Shown: positions 18,837 to 27,983 of the stretch, piece by piece
Layout: every line of letters begins with the position of its first letter
Position numbering within the stretch: position 1 is the first letter of the stretch
Assembly: GCF_011290485.1 (NCBI RefSeq)
Contig: NZ_CP048029.1
Location: 1,719,155-1,783,154 of the forward strand
Direction: 5' to 3'
Length of the DNA stretch: 64,000 nucleotides
Source: Caldichromatium japonicum
GTDB lineage: Bacteria; Pseudomonadota; Gammaproteobacteria; Chromatiales; Chromatiaceae
Program-made: the position numbers and the translations under genes
Notes under the pieces: generated by a model
Told to the model about the DNA's origin: nothing
Database searches by the model: none
What the model saw: only the letters and a program-made list of their open reading frames with translations

Positions 18837-19880
18837 CTACGCCTCTTCTACCCGCAGGCAATGGACGCTGAACCAGCCCTGTTCGTCGGTCCAGACCCGC
18901 TCGCAGACGAATCCGGCGGAGCGGGCAAGCCGCTGGAAGCCCTGGATGCTGTATTTATACGAGCTTTCGGTATGGATGCCTTCGCCTTCGGTAAAATCAA
19001 AGACCTCGCCTGTAACCTGCACCTGTTGGGTACAGGTGCTGACGAGATGCATCTCGATGCGGCTTGCCTCGGCGTTGAACAAGGCGTGATGGCGGAAGCG
19101 CTCGAGGTCGAAATCTGCCCCCAGCTCGCGGTTGAGCCGCGCCAGGAGGTTGAGGTTGAAGGCCGCGGTTACCCCCTGGGCATCGTCGTATGCTGGCTCT
19201 AGGATCGTGCGGTCCTTGATGAGATCTACCCCGATCAAAAGCGCCCCGCCCGGGCCGAGCAGTCTGGCGACCCGCTGCAAAAAGGCGCGCACTTCTGGCG
19301 GGTCGAAGTTGCCGATGCTCGATCCAGGGAAAAAGGCCGCGCGCTCGCCCCAGTCGGTCTCCAAGGGAAGCGCCAAGGGTTTGGAATAGTCGGCGCAAAC
19401 CGCCTGGATCTCGAGCCCGGGGAAGCGCCTGGCCAGCGCCTGGGCCGAGGCGATGAGATGGTCCCTGGAGATGTCGATCGGGACATAGAGGCGCGGGCGC
19501 AGTGCCGCAAGCAAGATCTGGATCTTGAGGCTGCTACCGCTGCCGAGCTCGATCAACACCTTGCCCCGTCCCAGATGCTCGGCGATCGCCTCGCCATCGC
19601 GCCTGAGGATCCCGATCTCGGTGCGGGTCGGGTAATACTCGGGCAACTGGGTGATGGCATCGAATAGACGCGAACCGGTCTGATCATAGAACCATTTGGG
19701 CGCCAGGCGCTTGGGGCTTTGACCAAGGCCTTGCAAGACCTCGGCGCGGAGGTCGTCGGGGCGGGGTTGGAGATCAATAAAACGGACCCGCCCCTCTGTC
19801 CCGTACTCGCTCGACAGCCGCTCCAGGGGGACGCCCGTGCCCAGAGTGAGGGTGTCAGGTGTGCGTGTATCCAGTCTCAT
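18837..19880 (-). CDS. egtD: L-histidine N(alpha)-methyltransferase
   Basis: First enzyme of ergothioneine synthesis, making hercynine from histidine and three SAM. The 347 residues show the SAM site LIELGSGSSLKIQILL, YVPIDISRDHL, and the signature FFPGSSIGNFDPPEVRAFL. C-terminal FNAEASRIEMHLVS is also typical. Its start overlaps the egtB stop by 4 bp, giving a coupled egtB-egtD pair on the minus strand. Ergothioneine is a thiol antioxidant, plausible in a phototroph exposed to singlet oxygen. Confidence 0.94.
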   Translation of the reverse strand: MRLDTRTPDTLTLGTGVPLERLSSEYGTEGRVRFIDLQPRPDDLRAEVLQGLGQSPKRLAPKWFYDQTGSRLFDAITQLPEYYPTRTEIGILRRDGEAIAEHLGRGKVLIELGSGSSLKIQILLAALRPRLYVPIDISRDHLIASAQALARRFPGLEIQAVCADYSKPLALPLETDWGERAAFFPGSSIGNFDPPEVRAFLQRVARLLGPGGALLIGVDLIKDRTILEPAYDDAQGVTAAFNLNLLARLNRELGADFDLERFRHHALFNAEASRIEMHLVSTCTQQVQVTGEVFDFTEGEGIHTESSYKYSIQGFQRLARSAGFVCERVWTDEQGWFSVHCLRVEEA

Positions 19881-21151
19881 GCGCAGTCCTCCGCCAGGCG
19901 CAGGCCCATGAACTGCCAGCGCTCATGGGGATAGAAGAAATTGCGATAGGTGGGACGGATATGGTCGCGCGCCGTGGCGCAGGAGCCACCGCGCAGGACC
20001 ATCTGGTAACACATGAACTTGCCGTTATATTCGCCGAGCGCACCCGGCGCCGACCGATAGCCGGGATAGGGCCGATAGGCCGAGCCGGTCCATTCCCAGA
20101 CATCGCCGAAGAGCTGTTTGATCCCATCGCCCGGCGGCGCTGCGCGCGGGTGCAGCCAGCCGTCCTCGACGAAATGGCCGGCAAGGGGCTGGCTGGCGGC
20201 GACATGCTCCCATTCAAACTCGGTCGGCAGGCGCTTACCGGCCCAGGTGGCGTATGCATCGGCCTCATAAAAGCTGAGATGACAGATGGGCTCGGCAGGA
20301 TCGAGCGGGCGCATCCCGCCTAGGGTCATCACCCACCACTCGCCGTCGCGTTCCTCCCAATAGAGGGGTGCGCGCCAGCCCTCGCGCTTGACCTGCGCCC
20401 AGCCGTCGGCGAGCCAGAACGCAACCTTTTGATAACCGCCGTCCTGGATGAACGCGAGATATTCGCCATTGGTCACCAAGCGATCCGCGATCCTGAAGGG
20501 CGCAACGAAGACCCGATGCCTGGGCCCCTCGTTGTCATAATAAAACCCGGGACCCTGGGCGCCGACCTCGATCAGACCGCCCTCGTATTCAAGCCAACGC
20601 AGGGGGGCCGGGCTTGCAGGCTCGGCAACCGGCAGGTCCGTACGATAGAGGGGGCGCAAGGGATTGTGGGCGAAGTGACGCTTGATGTCGGTGAGCAGAA
20701 GCTCCTGATGCTGCTGCTCGTGGTTGATCCCGATCAACAGCCGCCGCTCGACCTCTGGCCAATCAGCCTCTGGACACTGGGCGATCAGGCGCTCCATCGC
20801 GCCATCGACATGCCGCCGATAGTCATAGACCTCGGCGACCGTCGGGCGCGATAACAGACCGCGCTCGGGGCGCGGCCAAAATCCGGTCCCGGTCTGTTCG
20901 TAATAGCTGTTGAAGAGATATTCAAATCGCGGGTGAAAGACCTGATAGCCCGACAAAAAGGGGCGCAAAAGGAAGGTCTCGAAGAACCAGGAGACATGGG
21001 CGAGGTGCCACTTGGGGGGGCTCGCCTCGACGACAACCTGTAGCCCATAGTCCTCGATCGCAAGCGGCTTACAGAGTGTTTCGGAAAAGCGGCGTACCTG
21101 GGCATAGCGTTGAGCAAGCGATGAGCGAACGGCCTCGTTTCGATCCAACAT
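19877..21151 (-). CDS. egtB: Ergothioneine biosynthesis sulfoxide synthase EgtB
   Basis: Non-haem iron enzyme joining hercynine to a thiol donor. The N-terminal DinB-like half gives the iron ligands (HLAHVSWFFE and NHEQQHQELL), and the C-terminal half is an FGE-sulfatase fold ending with LRGGSCATARDHIRPTYRNFF and RWQFMGLRLAED. Length 424 is normal. No egtA, egtC or egtE gene is beside it, so whether glutamylcysteine or cysteine is the thiol donor cannot be told from context. It diverges from the DUF2339 gene. Confidence 0.93.
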   Translation of the reverse strand: MLDRNEAVRSSLAQRYAQVRRFSETLCKPLAIEDYGLQVVVEASPPKWHLAHVSWFFETFLLRPFLSGYQVFHPRFEYLFNSYYEQTGTGFWPRPERGLLSRPTVAEVYDYRRHVDGAMERLIAQCPEADWPEVERRLLIGINHEQQHQELLLTDIKRHFAHNPLRPLYRTDLPVAEPASPAPLRWLEYEGGLIEVGAQGPGFYYDNEGPRHRVFVAPFRIADRLVTNGEYLAFIQDGGYQKVAFWLADGWAQVKREGWRAPLYWEERDGEWWVMTLGGMRPLDPAEPICHLSFYEADAYATWAGKRLPTEFEWEHVAASQPLAGHFVEDGWLHPRAAPPGDGIKQLFGDVWEWTGSAYRPYPGYRSAPGALGEYNGKFMCYQMVLRGGSCATARDHIRPTYRNFFYPHERWQFMGLRLAEDCA

Positions 21152-21343
21152 GATGCAAGTGTCTAGGTTGGTCTAAGCTTGTGTCTGGCAAAGTGCGGCC
21201 TAGACGAGCGATTTCTAGGGTAGGCATCTGCGATCCATATATTCATATCCAGCGTCGCCAAGCACCCTCCAAGTGATGCCGAAGATGGCCTGTGTGCCTT
21301 GGGCATCTTTAGACCGGAAAACCCATCTAGGGGCATTGCAAAC

Positions 21344-24094
21344 ATGTGGCTGCTGTTCGCTGGTCTAGGGGCATTGCTGGGGGCCTATTCGGGGACCCTG
21401 ACGGGCGCCGTGATGGGCGGGCTCATCGGTTATCTGCTCGGTAGCATCCATCGGCTCGAGGTGCAGCTATCAAAGCTCGAACGGCGCCTGGAACGTGCGC
21501 TGATGAGGATGCAATCATCCCCGGTTGCTGGAGCAGCCAAGCCACCCGATGTGCCCGCGCCGCCTGCTCCTGCCTGGCCGTCCGCGACCCCACCCCCCCT
21601 CCCGCCAGCCCCTGATCCCCTCCTCGATGCCCCCCTGTCCCTGGATTTGGACGGCCCGCAAACCTCAACCCGGGCAAGCGTCCAGACCGAGCGTGATCAG
21701 CCGCCTGGCGCCGAACCATATTCCCCCCTCGCGACCGGTTTGCTGGAGAACTGGCTTGCTCGCCTGCTTGCCGGCAACCTCCTCGCCAAGCTGGGCATCG
21801 TCTTGCTCTTCTTTGGGGCGGCCTCCGGGCTTAGGCTCGCCTTCGAACATGGACTGTTTCCTCCCTATTTACGTTTGGCCGCGACCGCGCTGGCGGGGCT
21901 GATCTCCATCTGGGCCGGCGCTGCCCCTGCCGCGGGCAGGCCCTTGCGCCCTGCCTGGATCGAACGCCAAGGCGATCCGACGGCTGCCACACGCCGTGGG
22001 CTAGGCTTCGCACTCGAAGGCGGTGGTTTCGCTTTGCTCTATCTCGCTGTCTATTTTGCCCTGGCGTTCTATCGCTATCTCGAACCAGCCGCCGCCTTTG
22101 GGCTCTTTGCCGCCCTGGGGGTGGCCTGTATCGCCCTGGCGTTGCGCCAAGATGGCCAGTCGCTGGCATTGCTGGGGCTCTCGGGCGCCTTTCTGGCCAC
22201 AGCACTCGCCGGCGGCGAGCAGCCCCATCTAGTCCTATTTGGCTATATCGTCTTACTCGACACCATTGTCCTGTGGAGCAGTCTGCAGCGCGGCTGGCGT
22301 GCGCTCAGCTTGGCCGGTTTTGTCTGCACCGTCCTTGCCGGACTGCATTGGGCAGGCCTGAGCTATCATCCCGGGCTGCGGCTACAGACCGCACTCTTCG
22401 TCGCCATCGTGTTGGCAATGTTCAGCCTCACCCCAGTACTGGCGGCCTACCGTGGCGAAGGGGTGCAATGGGGCTGGCGTTCGGCCTCGCTACTGTTCGG
22501 CCCGCCGGCGGCAGCGGCGGTCGCCCAGGCCGCCCTGTATGCCGGCGCGCTGCATGTCTTGGCCCTCAGCAGTCTGATCGCCGGGATGTGGTATGGGCTG
22601 CTCTGGCAGGCGGCACGGCGCACCGGCGAGAACCTCCTGGTGCAAGCCCTGGCGGGTCTGGGGCTCGCCTTTATATCGCTGGCCCCCTTTCTGGCCTGGA
22701 GTAACAATGTCGCCGGTGTGTTCTGGGCCCTCGAGGGCGCTGCCCTCGTCTGGTATGGCCGAGGCGCGCAGCGCCGCCTGCCGCTGATCGCCGGTGGGCT
22801 GCTACAAGGGCTCTCTGGTCTGCTGCTAGTGGATCTGTGGTTCAAGGGGGCAGATGGGGCAGCTTTGCTCAATCCCTTGTTTCATTCTGGCCTACTGCTG
22901 GCAGCCGCCGGCGCCCTCAGCCTCTATGCGCTGCGGGACTGGTCTCGAGGCCAGGTGGTCGTCTTGATCTGGACGCTGGCCTGGTGGTTCGGCATCTGGT
23001 ATCGAGAGCTCGGCCATCTCCTGCATCCCGAGTGGCGTCCGGCAGGCATGCTGCTCTTGACCGCCGCCACCTGCTGGCTCGGTGAATGGGCTGGGAGACA
23101 GATCCAGGTCGTCGAGCTGCGGCTGACCACGCTGCTGCTCCTGCCCATCATCCTGAGCGTTACCCTACTCGCCCAATGGCGCCTCGGCCATCCTCTAGCA
23201 GACGGCGTATGGCTGGCGCTGCCGGTCGCCATCTATGTCCTTTACGAGACCCTCTGGCGACAGGAACGCTCGGGGCTCGCCGGCAGATTGGACCTATATC
23301 AGGTGCTGGCGTTCTGGTCGCTGGCCTGGATACCGGCCTGGGAGCTGCATTGGCAGCTCGCCCGGTGGGTTGCACCCGGCGCTGCGCTACCCGAGGCCCT
23401 GCGTTCCCTCTTGTTGGCGGCGCCGCTGTGGCTCGTGCTCGGTCAGCGACCGCGCTGGCCCTTTGCCGAGCATCGCACGCTCTATCTCGGCCATGGCCTG
23501 ACCCTACCGGTGTTGCTCGCCTGGGTCTGGCTGTTGTCCTGGCCGCTGGCGCTCAGCGGGGGCTGGGCCCTGCCCTATCTACCGCTGTTGAATCCCTTGG
23601 AGCTTGCCGCGCTCGTTTTGCTCTATACCCTCTATCGGCATTGGCGGGCACTTGGCCGGCCCTGGCAGGCAGCCGGCTATCCGGTCCTCTTCCCTCTGAC
23701 CCTATGGGTCTGGCTGACAGCTGCCCTGGCGCGCACGGTGCACCACTGGATCGGCGTACCCTATCGCGCGCCTGCCCTATGGCAGACCGATCTCCTGCAA
23801 ACCCTGGTATCGATCGTCTGGACGGCCTTTGCGCTCGTTATCCTGGTAATCGCCTCGCGCCGGCGGCAGCGCGCGGTCTGGTTCGGCGGACTGATGTTGC
23901 TGTGCCTCGTCGGGCTCAAGCTATTGATCGTCGATCTCGCCGAGCTGAGCGGCCTGTGGCGGGCCCTGTCCTTGATGGGCGTCGGTCTCCTGGTGCTCGG
24001 CGCCGGCTATCTGGCGCCGGCGCCCCCAAAACAGCAGGGAACGACTGAAAGGTCCTTGTCAAGCGGACCGCTTGGCCCCAGGATGCGCGGATAA
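21344..24094 (+). CDS. DUF2339 giant polytopic membrane protein
   Basis: Very hydrophobic protein of about 916 residues. It starts with a membrane hairpin (WLLFAGLGALLGAYSG ...), a short coiled coil (residues about 35-60, RLEVQLSKLERRLERAL) and a Pro-rich linker (residues about 65-135). More than 20 membrane segments follow, beginning at LLAGNLLAKLGIVLLFFGAASGLRLAFEHG, which is the DUF2339 entry signature. ATG 21344 is preferred to an upstream TTG at 21299. Function is unknown; repeated tryptophans and short loops suggest a transporter or envelope scaffold. It stands between divergent egtB and the Lon-N gene. Confidence 0.85.
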   Translation: MWLLFAGLGALLGAYSGTLTGAVMGGLIGYLLGSIHRLEVQLSKLERRLERALMRMQSSPVAGAAKPPDVPAPPAPAWPSATPPPLPPAPDPLLDAPLSLDLDGPQTSTRASVQTERDQPPGAEPYSPLATGLLENWLARLLAGNLLAKLGIVLLFFGAASGLRLAFEHGLFPPYLRLAATALAGLISIWAGAAPAAGRPLRPAWIERQGDPTAATRRGLGFALEGGGFALLYLAVYFALAFYRYLEPAAAFGLFAALGVACIALALRQDGQSLALLGLSGAFLATALAGGEQPHLVLFGYIVLLDTIVLWSSLQRGWRALSLAGFVCTVLAGLHWAGLSYHPGLRLQTALFVAIVLAMFSLTPVLAAYRGEGVQWGWRSASLLFGPPAAAAVAQAALYAGALHVLALSSLIAGMWYGLLWQAARRTGENLLVQALAGLGLAFISLAPFLAWSNNVAGVFWALEGAALVWYGRGAQRRLPLIAGGLLQGLSGLLLVDLWFKGADGAALLNPLFHSGLLLAAAGALSLYALRDWSRGQVVVLIWTLAWWFGIWYRELGHLLHPEWRPAGMLLLTAATCWLGEWAGRQIQVVELRLTTLLLLPIILSVTLLAQWRLGHPLADGVWLALPVAIYVLYETLWRQERSGLAGRLDLYQVLAFWSLAWIPAWELHWQLARWVAPGAALPEALRSLLLAAPLWLVLGQRPRWPFAEHRTLYLGHGLTLPVLLAWVWLLSWPLALSGGWALPYLPLLNPLELAALVLLYTLYRHWRALGRPWQAAGYPVLFPLTLWVWLTAALARTVHHWIGVPYRAPALWQTDLLQTLVSIVWTAFALVILVIASRRRQRAVWFGGLMLLCLVGLKLLIVDLAELSGLWRALSLMGVGLLVLGAGYLAPAPPKQQGTTERSLSSGPLGPRMRG

Positions 24095-24193
24095 AAGCAA
24101 GACCGGCGACAAGGTCCCCTGTTGTGGCAGGGGCAGGTATATGGCCCATGTATGACGTCACCGGCCGGTCCCTGTTGACCCAGGAGTCTCCCT

Positions 24194-24856
24194 ATGAACC
24201 GCAGCCCATTCTTCCCAGCCTTTCCCGATCTGCCGGCGGCCATCCCGCTCTTTCCGCTCACCGGCGCCATCCTGATGCCCGGGGTGCAGCTCCCGCTCAA
24301 TATCTTCGAACCACGTTATCTCAGGATGGTGGCCGATGCCCTAGCCTCGAACCATCTGATCGGCATGATCCAGCCGACCAGCGAGACGGCCTTGGATGAG
24401 GTGCCGGAGATCCACCGGATCGGCTGCGCGGGCCGGATCACCTCCTATAGCGAAACCCCGGACGGGCGGATCGTCTTGATCCTGACCGGTCTGTGCCGGT
24501 TCGCCGTCCTCCACGAACTGGAACTGCGCAACGGCTATCGGCGCGCCCGGGTCGATTGGTCGCCCTTTGCCCTCGATTACCAAGATGATCCGACGCCGAT
24601 CGCCGACCGCTCCGGCTTTCTGCGCTCGCTCAAGGGCTATTGCCGCCAGAATGGGATCGATGTCCCCTGGGATGATGTCGAGCGGCTCAGCGATCAGGAC
24701 CTGGTCAATCTCTTATGCGCCCACCTTCCCTTAAGCCCCGAGGACAAGCAGGCCCTGATCGAGACCCTGCAGACCGCCGAACGCGCGCAGCTCATGCGCG
24801 GCTTGCTCGAGATGGATGCCGCCTCCAATCTGCGAGTAGCCGAGCATCGCCATTGA
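24194..24856 (+). CDS. LON peptidase substrate-binding (LonN) domain protein
   Basis: Stand-alone Lon N-terminal domain of 220 residues, without ATPase or protease parts. IPLFPLTGAILMPGVQLPLNIFEPRYLRMV is the family signature and GCAGRITSYSETPDGRIVLILTGLCRF the second conserved block. GGAG sits about 9 nt before the ATG. Such proteins are widespread in proteobacteria and probably help recognise damaged or specific substrates; the role is not established. The 99-bp gap from the DUF2339 gene allows co-transcription. Confidence 0.9.
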   Translation: MNRSPFFPAFPDLPAAIPLFPLTGAILMPGVQLPLNIFEPRYLRMVADALASNHLIGMIQPTSETALDEVPEIHRIGCAGRITSYSETPDGRIVLILTGLCRFAVLHELELRNGYRRARVDWSPFALDYQDDPTPIADRSGFLRSLKGYCRQNGIDVPWDDVERLSDQDLVNLLCAHLPLSPEDKQALIETLQTAERAQLMRGLLEMDAASNLRVAEHRH

Positions 24857-25061
24857 CAAGGCCAGTCAAACCCCCTGCTTGAAGGCCCAGCGATCCGCAA
24901 CCATATTAGGATGAGCTGATCGATGCGTCACCTCGGCCAACATCAGCAACCAGTGGCTCAATGGACTGGAGTGCGACCTGCGCCGGTGTGACCAAAGTAA
25001 CATCGATCGGTCCATTCCTGGGGGCATCCTGTATCGAAAATCCTGGTCGAGGAGGGTCAAG

Positions 25062-25388
25062 ATGTCGATCACATTGACTGAGGCTGCGGCTCGACATGTC
25101 GCAGCCATGTTGCAAAAACGCGGCTATGGGCTTGGTCTGCGCATCGGCACGCAAAAAAGCGGATGCAGCGGCCTCAGCTATACCGTCGATTATGCCGATA
25201 ACCTGGCGCCCAGCGATCGGGTCTTCGAGAGCCATGGGGTCAAGGTCGTGGTCGATGCTGCACAGCTTGAATATCTCAACGGCCTGGAGGTCGATTTCGT
25301 GCGCAGCAATCTGCTCAGTCAGGGCTTCGAGTTCCGCAACCCCAACGCCAAGGACCAGTGCGGTTGCGGGGAATCCTTCCGGGTCTAG
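25062..25388 (+). CDS. A-type iron-sulfur carrier (IscA/SufA/ErpA family)
   Basis: Carries and delivers Fe-S clusters to apoproteins. The 108 residues have the three invariant cysteines: Cys35 in SGCSGLSY and Cys100/Cys102 in QCGCGESF. GAGGAGGGT lies just upstream of the ATG. The next gene, sufE, follows 3 bp later, so SufA is the best label, but IscA would look the same at this level. The 205-bp leader upstream holds no other gene; I see no clear IscR box there. Confidence 0.93.
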   Translation: MSITLTEAAARHVAAMLQKRGYGLGLRIGTQKSGCSGLSYTVDYADNLAPSDRVFESHGVKVVVDAAQLEYLNGLEVDFVRSNLLSQGFEFRNPNAKDQCGCGESFRV

Positions 25389-25391
25389 GGC

Positions 25392-25808
25392 ATGGATCAG
25401 CAGATCGCCGCCATCATCGACGACTTTGCACTCCTGGACGACTGGGAGGCGCGCTATCAATATCTGGTAGAGCTCGGCGAGCGCCTGCTGCCTATGCCGG
25501 AGGCGCTCAAGACCGAGGCCAACCGCGTCGTCGAATGCATGAGCCGAGTCTATGTCGCTGCCGTTCCCCATCCCGAACATGCTGGGCGCCTGACCTACTG
25601 GGGCGATTGCGATACGGCCATCATCAAGGGCGTGGTAGCGCTTCTGGTCGATCTGTTCTCGGACAAAACACCCGCCGAGATCCAGGCATTGGATGTCGAT
25701 GCGCTGTTTCAGGGATTGAGGCTGGAAGAGCATCTCAGCCCCAGCCGACATGTCGGGGTCTATGCCATCGTCAATCAGCTCAAGGCACAAGCTCGGGCAT
25801 TTGCCTAA
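25392..25808 (+). CDS. sufE: Cysteine desulfuration protein SufE
   Basis: Accepts persulfide sulfur from a SufS-type desulfurase. The 138 residues carry the acceptor Cys49 in NRVVECMSRVYV, followed by LTYWGDCDTAIIKGVVALL, the standard SufE core. C-terminal LEEHLSPSRHVGVYAIV matches too. It is in an operon with the A-type carrier. The partner sufS, and sufBCD, are not in the window. Together with the collapsed isc locus near 57 kb this hints that Suf is the main Fe-S assembly route. Confidence 0.93.
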   Translation: MDQQIAAIIDDFALLDDWEARYQYLVELGERLLPMPEALKTEANRVVECMSRVYVAAVPHPEHAGRLTYWGDCDTAIIKGVVALLVDLFSDKTPAEIQALDVDALFQGLRLEEHLSPSRHVGVYAIVNQLKAQARAFA

Positions 25809-25891
25809 GGCTTTGGGCCCAGCCCCAGCGCAGGGGCTTATCGCCAGCAAACCAGATTCGGCCAACTACAAGCAAGGAAGACAGCGAGAGT

Positions 25892-27337
25892 TCAGTGCCG
25901 CCAAAATGATGGCGTAAACAGGATCATGAGGGTAAAGACCTCGAGACGGCCCGCGAGCATCCCGAAGATCCCCAGCCATTTGACGACATCATCGACCGTC
26001 GCAAAGTTGACAGCGACCTCACCCAGCCCAGGCCCGCATAGATTGACGGTGGTAAAGGCCGCGCCGAAGGCCGACTCGAGATCCAGGCCCGCGGCCATCA
26101 TCGCCAGGGTCAGGAGCAAACAGATCGCCACATAGAGCACGTAGAATCCCCAGACCGACAACAAGACATCCTCGCTGACCGCACGCGGGCCGATCTTGAC
26201 CCCCAAGACGGCATGGGGGTGGTTGAATTGAAAGAGCTGGCGGATGCCCAGCTTGATCAACAGCATGACCCGTAAGACCTTGATGCCTCCGGCGGTCGAG
26301 CCCCCACAACCGCCGACAAACGACAGGATGACCAAGGCCAGCGGGATATGCAGCGGCCAGGTGCCAAAGGTCGCCGTGCCAAACCCTGTGCTAGTGAGGA
26401 TAGAGGCGACCTGAAAGCTGCCGTGGCGCAGGGCGGACCAGGCATCCGCATAGGTGTTGGCCCAATATAGGCTCGCTGCAATGAACAAGGCACCGCCCAA
26501 AAAGATTAAGACAAAATCGCGCGTCTCCGGGTCGCGGGCGTAATAGCGGATGTCTAGATGATGGAAGGCGGCGAAATGGACGGTGAAATTGATACCGCCG
26601 GCAAGCATAAAAACGATGGCGACCGCTTCGATCAGGGGGCTGTCGTAATAGCCGATGCTTGCATCATGGGTAGAAAATCCGCCCGTCGAGATGGTGGAGA
26701 AGGCATGGCCGATGGCATCGAAGGCGCTCATTCCGGCGAGCCAGAAACAGAGGGTGCATGCTGCCGTCAACCCGACATAGAGCGACCACAGGGCACGCGC
26801 TGTCTCGCGGATACGCGGGGTGGGTTTTTCGTGTTTGGCCACCCCTGAGGTCTCGGCACGATAGAGCTGCATCCCACCCACACCCAGGAGCGGCAGGACA
26901 GCGACGGCGAGCACGATGACCCCTATCCCCCCAAGCCATTGGGTCTGTTGCCGGTGATAGAGGATCGAAGGCGGCAGACGATCAAGCTCAGTGATGATGG
27001 TTGCACCCGTAGTCGTGAACCCTGAGATCGACTCGAAGATGGCATCTGTTAGGGCCAGATGCAGCCCTAGGACGAAGGGCAAAGCACCGACGACCCCTAG
27101 GATGACCCAAAACAGGGCAACTGCTAGGAAACCATCGCGGATGGAGAGCTCGTTTTGACAGTGCCGGTTTGTCAGCCACAACGACAGCCCCAGGGCAGCA
27201 GTGGTCATGAAGGCGTCGAGGAAAACCTGAGACTGGCCATCCTCATACAGCAGTGCCACCCCCAGCGAGGGGAGAAAGCTCAGGCTATAGAGCAGCAAGA
27301 GGAGGCCAAATAGCCGGGTAATGGCGCGCCAGTGCAT
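25892..27337 (-). CDS. trkH: Trk potassium uptake membrane subunit TrkH
   Basis: K+-translocating subunit with four pore repeats across 481 residues. Selectivity-filter loops are visible in order: ISGFTTTGAT, FSTISTGGFSTHD, ILTSTGFGTA and FTTVNLCGPGLGEV, each with the key Gly. The partner TrkA is not in the window. The gene is on the minus strand, convergent with sufE. The GC-rich 83-bp gap between them shows no clear terminator. Confidence 0.94.
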   Translation of the reverse strand: MHWRAITRLFGLLLLLYSLSFLPSLGVALLYEDGQSQVFLDAFMTTAALGLSLWLTNRHCQNELSIRDGFLAVALFWVILGVVGALPFVLGLHLALTDAIFESISGFTTTGATIITELDRLPPSILYHRQQTQWLGGIGVIVLAVAVLPLLGVGGMQLYRAETSGVAKHEKPTPRIRETARALWSLYVGLTAACTLCFWLAGMSAFDAIGHAFSTISTGGFSTHDASIGYYDSPLIEAVAIVFMLAGGINFTVHFAAFHHLDIRYYARDPETRDFVLIFLGGALFIAASLYWANTYADAWSALRHGSFQVASILTSTGFGTATFGTWPLHIPLALVILSFVGGCGGSTAGGIKVLRVMLLIKLGIRQLFQFNHPHAVLGVKIGPRAVSEDVLLSVWGFYVLYVAICLLLTLAMMAAGLDLESAFGAAFTTVNLCGPGLGEVAVNFATVDDVVKWLGIFGMLAGRLEVFTLMILFTPSFWRH

Positions 27338-27480
27338 GTCGCATGCGTCTTAAAAGGGGGGCTGATGCCGCCGATCCTAAAAGGTGCCGTTCAATGGTTG
27401 GGGCTGACCGCACTCTGTTATGCTTGAGTGCAAAGACCATCTCCATCCATCATACTGAGTTCAGCCATTCTAAATTTAAG

Positions 27481-27820
27481 ATGAACGAGCCAACCTGGCA
27501 GATCTTCAAACTCGCTGACTTCAATGAACAGGGTCGAACGCTCGGGGGTGAACCTCAGGGAGTTCTTGCGTACCCCTTCGCTGTCCTGTTCGATCTATCA
27601 CCTGCCAGCGGGTTCCAAGGACATGACCAGTGCGTATGAGGAAGATGAGCTGTATCTGGTCCTCGAAGGACACGCGCAACTGCGGGTCGGCGACAGCGAA
27701 CATCAGGTCGAGCCCGGTACCCTGATATATGTCCGCGCCGCCTGCGATCACGCCTTTTTCGACATTCAACAAGACCTGACGGTCTTGGCCTTTTTCGGGG
27801 CGCTGATTGCACGTCCCTGA
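27481..27820 (+). pseudogene. Small cupin protein, frameshifted
   Basis: ATG 27481 opens NEPTWQIFKLADFNEQ, then the frame must drop one G of a GGG near 27530 to continue VERSGVNLREFLRTPSLSCSIYHL and the cupin core DELYLVLEGHAQLRVGDSEHQVEPGTLIYV, ending RP-stop at 27820. Intact length would be about 112 residues. Single-domain cupins of this kind bind a metal, but the His pattern here is reduced (GHAQ ... DHAFFD). A single-base difference in a homopolymer could also be a sequencing error, or allow slippage. Confidence 0.7.
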
Positions 27821-27983
27821 ACTGGGCGCGCTGGGCGAATGACACCCGTTGTCCGGAATCCTTTGTTCGGCCCACCGGTCGCTCTGTCAGGGGTCTAAGC
27901 CGTTCAAGCAAGGCCGCTCGACCATCCGCTATCCTCCAACCCTGCGTTCTAGCCAGCCCGACGCCTCCTTGCCCGGGATTGCC

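Noticed and set aside
23086..24048. Long 320-codon open frame inside the DUF2339 gene, same strand
   Set aside because: Arg/Pro/Ala-rich shadow frame of a GC-rich gene, with no domain and no ribosome site.
27849..27983. Upstream ATG giving a 926-residue MutS
   Set aside because: The extra 45 residues have no MutS counterpart; GTG 27984 leads straight into the conserved N-terminus.
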